Positions 6,922 through 8,378 of a stretch of DNA of 8,378 nt are shown here, piece by piece. The notes beneath the pieces are model-generated. The model was not told the DNA's origin, ran no database searches, and saw nothing but the letters and a program-made list of their open reading frames with translations. This DNA is from Firmicutes bacterium UBA4874 (lineage in GTDB: Bacteria > Bacillota > Clostridia > Caldicoprobacterales > DTU083), in the NCBI GenBank assembly GCA_002399435.1, contig DHDO01000046.1, positions 25,869 to 34,246 on the forward strand. The letters are read 5' to 3'. A program made the translations under genes and the position numbers. The first letter of the stretch is position 1, and each line of letters starts with the position of its first letter.

Positions 6922-8103
6922 TTATTTGTAGGGGTCCGCTGCATCCCGTAACCCATCACCCAGAAAATTAAATGCCAGCACCGTAACGCCCACGTAAATC
7001 AAAGGGATCAGCTTCCATGGGCAGTTGGCGATGTTGCCGATGTTTTGGCATTCCTGCAATAATACACCCCAGCTGGTAGCTGGGGCACGCATGCCAAGGC
7101 CCAGAAAGCTCATGGAGGTTTCACCAAGAATCATATTTGGAATGCCCAAAGTAAGGTTGACGATGAGGTAGCTCATAAATCCGGGAACCAGATGCTTTCG
7201 AATGATATTTGCGTTGCTGACACCAGCCAATCGGGCAGCCATAACATAATCTGTTTTTTTCAGTGACAGGAATTTGCCTCGCACGGTTCTTGCCATACCT
7301 GGCCAGCTGAGAAGGGACATGATAATGGTAATCAGGATATAAACGGTAGTGACGGGTACGCCGGCTGGAATCGCTGCAGACAATGCCATCCATAATGGAA
7401 TTGTAGGAAATGAGGAGAGCACTTCAATGATTCGCTGGATGATGGTATCGATGATACCACCGTAGTATCCTGATATGCCTCCGATAATTATCGCCAGTAC
7501 AAAGGAAATGGCAGTGCCCAAAAGAGGGACGGTCAGGGATACCTGGCTTCCGAGCAGGGTACGGGAGAACAGGTCACGTCCCAGACTATCCGCTCCAAAA
7601 AGAAGAATTTGGGGCGGATCCTCATCAGCTTTCGGATTGGGATCTTCCACTCCGAAAAGATGAATGTTGGTCTGGATCATTCCTAGCAGCTTATATTTTT
7701 TACCGTGAGTGAAGAAACGGATTGCATAGGAACTTTTTCTGTCTTCTGTAAAAATTTTGTTTTCAAAAGCATCCCTATCCACCTTGTATCGGTACACAAA
7801 AGGCCCAATCCATTTTCCTTTATGATATAAATGAATTTTAGTGGGAGGAGCGTCGGAGTAAGAACCGGAGTATTCTTCCAGGCCTTTGGGAGCTAAAAAA
7901 GGGGCAAAGACAGCTCCAAAATAAAGGACTCCCAAAATGACAAAACTGATAATGGCCAGTTTATGATGCATAAGCTTGCGCCGGATCAGTTGCCATTGAG
8001 ATGCCATGAAATACTTTTCCTGCTCAGTTTGCTTTCCTTTTGGTTCCTGTTGCTCTTTATTGGAGTGGGGGGTTGGCATTTCAATACTAATTTCCGTGTT
8101 CAT
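6922..8103 (-). CDS. oppC: ABC transporter permease, OppC/DppC type, with long extracytoplasmic insertion
   Basis: Membrane subunit of the importer, 393 residues against about 300 for ordinary OppC proteins. The N-terminal 30 residues are hydrophilic (Gln, Glu and Lys rich). The first membrane helix is about 49-70. A long polar stretch (about 72-170) follows, predicted outside the membrane and rich in Lys, Tyr and Phe. The core then opens with FGADSLGRDLFSRTLLGSQ (169-187), an OppC hallmark, and contains further hydrophobic helices near 188-210, 225-245, 251-268, 310-327 and 365-382. The EAA coupling loop is MAARLAGVSNANIIRKHLVPG (288-308), and the protein ends in FNFLGDGLRDAADPYK, also typical. 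The start ATG at 8103 overlaps the stop of the upstream permease (TGATG) and has AGGAGG ten bases before it. YejE-type permeases show a comparable insertion, so the extra length is a natural variant and not an artefact. Confidence 0.95.
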   Translation of the reverse strand: MNTEISIEMPTPHSNKEQQEPKGKQTEQEKYFMASQWQLIRRKLMHHKLAIISFVILGVLYFGAVFAPFLAPKGLEEYSGSYSDAPPTKIHLYHKGKWIGPFVYRYKVDRDAFENKIFTEDRKSSYAIRFFTHGKKYKLLGMIQTNIHLFGVEDPNPKADEDPPQILLFGADSLGRDLFSRTLLGSQVSLTVPLLGTAISFVLAIIIGGISGYYGGIIDTIIQRIIEVLSSFPTIPLWMALSAAIPAGVPVTTVYILITIIMSLLSWPGMARTVRGKFLSLKKTDYVMAARLAGVSNANIIRKHLVPGFMSYLIVNLTLGIPNMILGETSMSFLGLGMRAPATSWGVLLQECQNIGNIANCPWKLIPLIYVGVTVLAFNFLGDGLRDAADPYK

Positions 8104-8378
8104 CAGCTATCTTCCTCCTCGAGTTTGATGCGGGGATCCAATACAGACAGAAGGATATCAGAAATCAGGTTGCCAATAACCACTAAAAAGGCAGATATCA
8201 ACAAAATTCCTCCGGATAAATAGATATCCTGTGTTTGAAGGGCTTTCAGCAGAATCGGACCTAAAGTAGGCATCATGAGGACAATAGCGGTGATGGTGCT
8301 TCCGTTGAATATGCTGGATATCATGTTTCCCAGACCACTGACGATGGGGTTCAGTACTGCCCGCATCAGGTACTTATA
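8103..8378 (-). CDS. oppB: ABC transporter permease, OppB/DppB type (partial, C-terminal end only)
   Basis: The last 91 residues of the partner permease; the gene enters from the right edge of the window, so its start is not visible. The reading frame is open to the final base, and the Met at 8366 is internal. The visible part begins inside the region after the EAA loop (YLMRAVLNPIVSGLG) and shows two hydrophobic helices (about residues 12-36 and 55-78 of the fragment). It ends in LSVLDPRIKLEEEDS, matching the LDPRI ending of OppB/DppB proteins. Its stop TGA overlaps the OppC-type ATG by one base, supporting paired translation of the two membrane subunits. The binding protein gene, if part of this operon, should lie further upstream. 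Confidence 0.9.
   Translation of the reverse strand, partial: YKYLMRAVLNPIVSGLGNMISSIFNGSTITAIVLMMPTLGPILLKALQTQDIYLSGGILLISAFLVVIGNLISDILLSVLDPRIKLEEEDS
8114..8119 (-). promoter_or_regulatory. Ribosome binding site of the OppC-type permease
   Basis: AGGAGG on the minus strand, ten bases before the ATG at 8103 and lying inside the final codons (LEEEDS) of the upstream permease. It confirms the TGATG overlap start. Confidence 0.8.

Noticed and set aside
6900..6959. Upstream extension of the OppD-type gene to an ATG inside the permease gene
   Set aside because: The added residues are basic and unlike the family N-terminus, and AAGGAG lies downstream of that ATG, in front of the 6899 start.

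Overview
The window looks like a piece of a Gram-positive, anaerobic Clostridia-type chromosome, most likely Lachnospiraceae or a close relative. This is inferred from strong AGGAGG-type ribosome binding sites on nearly every gene, an intermediate base composition, tightly packed operons, a small cysteine-rich protein resembling the DUF6171 family of Lachnospiraceae, and clostridial-style AraC and HAD proteins. I see no phage, insertion sequence, CRISPR or RNA gene. Coding density is very high, and no gene-free stretch exceeds about 60 bases.

Left part, plus strand (61-3328): an arabinose-use operon fragment. L-arabinose isomerase (araA) is followed by an intracellular GH51 alpha-L-arabinofuranosidase. 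A small Cys-rich protein is then coupled to it through a TAATG stop/start overlap. The glycosidase would release L-arabinose from short arabinosides in the cytoplasm and the isomerase would turn it into L-ribulose. The kinase (araB) and epimerase (araD) are not in the window; they may lie upstream or elsewhere.

Right part, minus strand (8378 down to 3294): one apparent polycistron. In transcription order it holds an OppB-type permease (5' end outside the window), an OppC-type permease, an OppD-type ATPase, an OppF-type ATPase, a HAD-superfamily protein and an AraC-family regulator. The four transport genes are joined by a TGATG overlap or gaps of 4 and 22 bases. Gaps of 59 and 48 bases separate the last two genes. 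The substrate-binding lipoprotein is not visible and would be expected beyond the right edge.

The two operons meet tail to tail, and the last 35 bases of the small Cys-rich gene overlap the last 35 bases of the regulator. No ordinary intrinsic terminator is visible there, but a perfect 9-bp inverted repeat lies just past the regulator's stop codon. A working hypothesis is that the Opp-type importer brings in arabino-oligosaccharides (or other arabinosides) for the cytoplasmic arabinofuranosidase under control of the AraC-family protein. The sequence shows only adjacency, so the transporter could equally carry peptides. No clearly new system is evident. The points most worth a second look are the HAD protein with altered motifs, the long extracytoplasmic insertion in the OppC-type permease, and the structured convergent junction.
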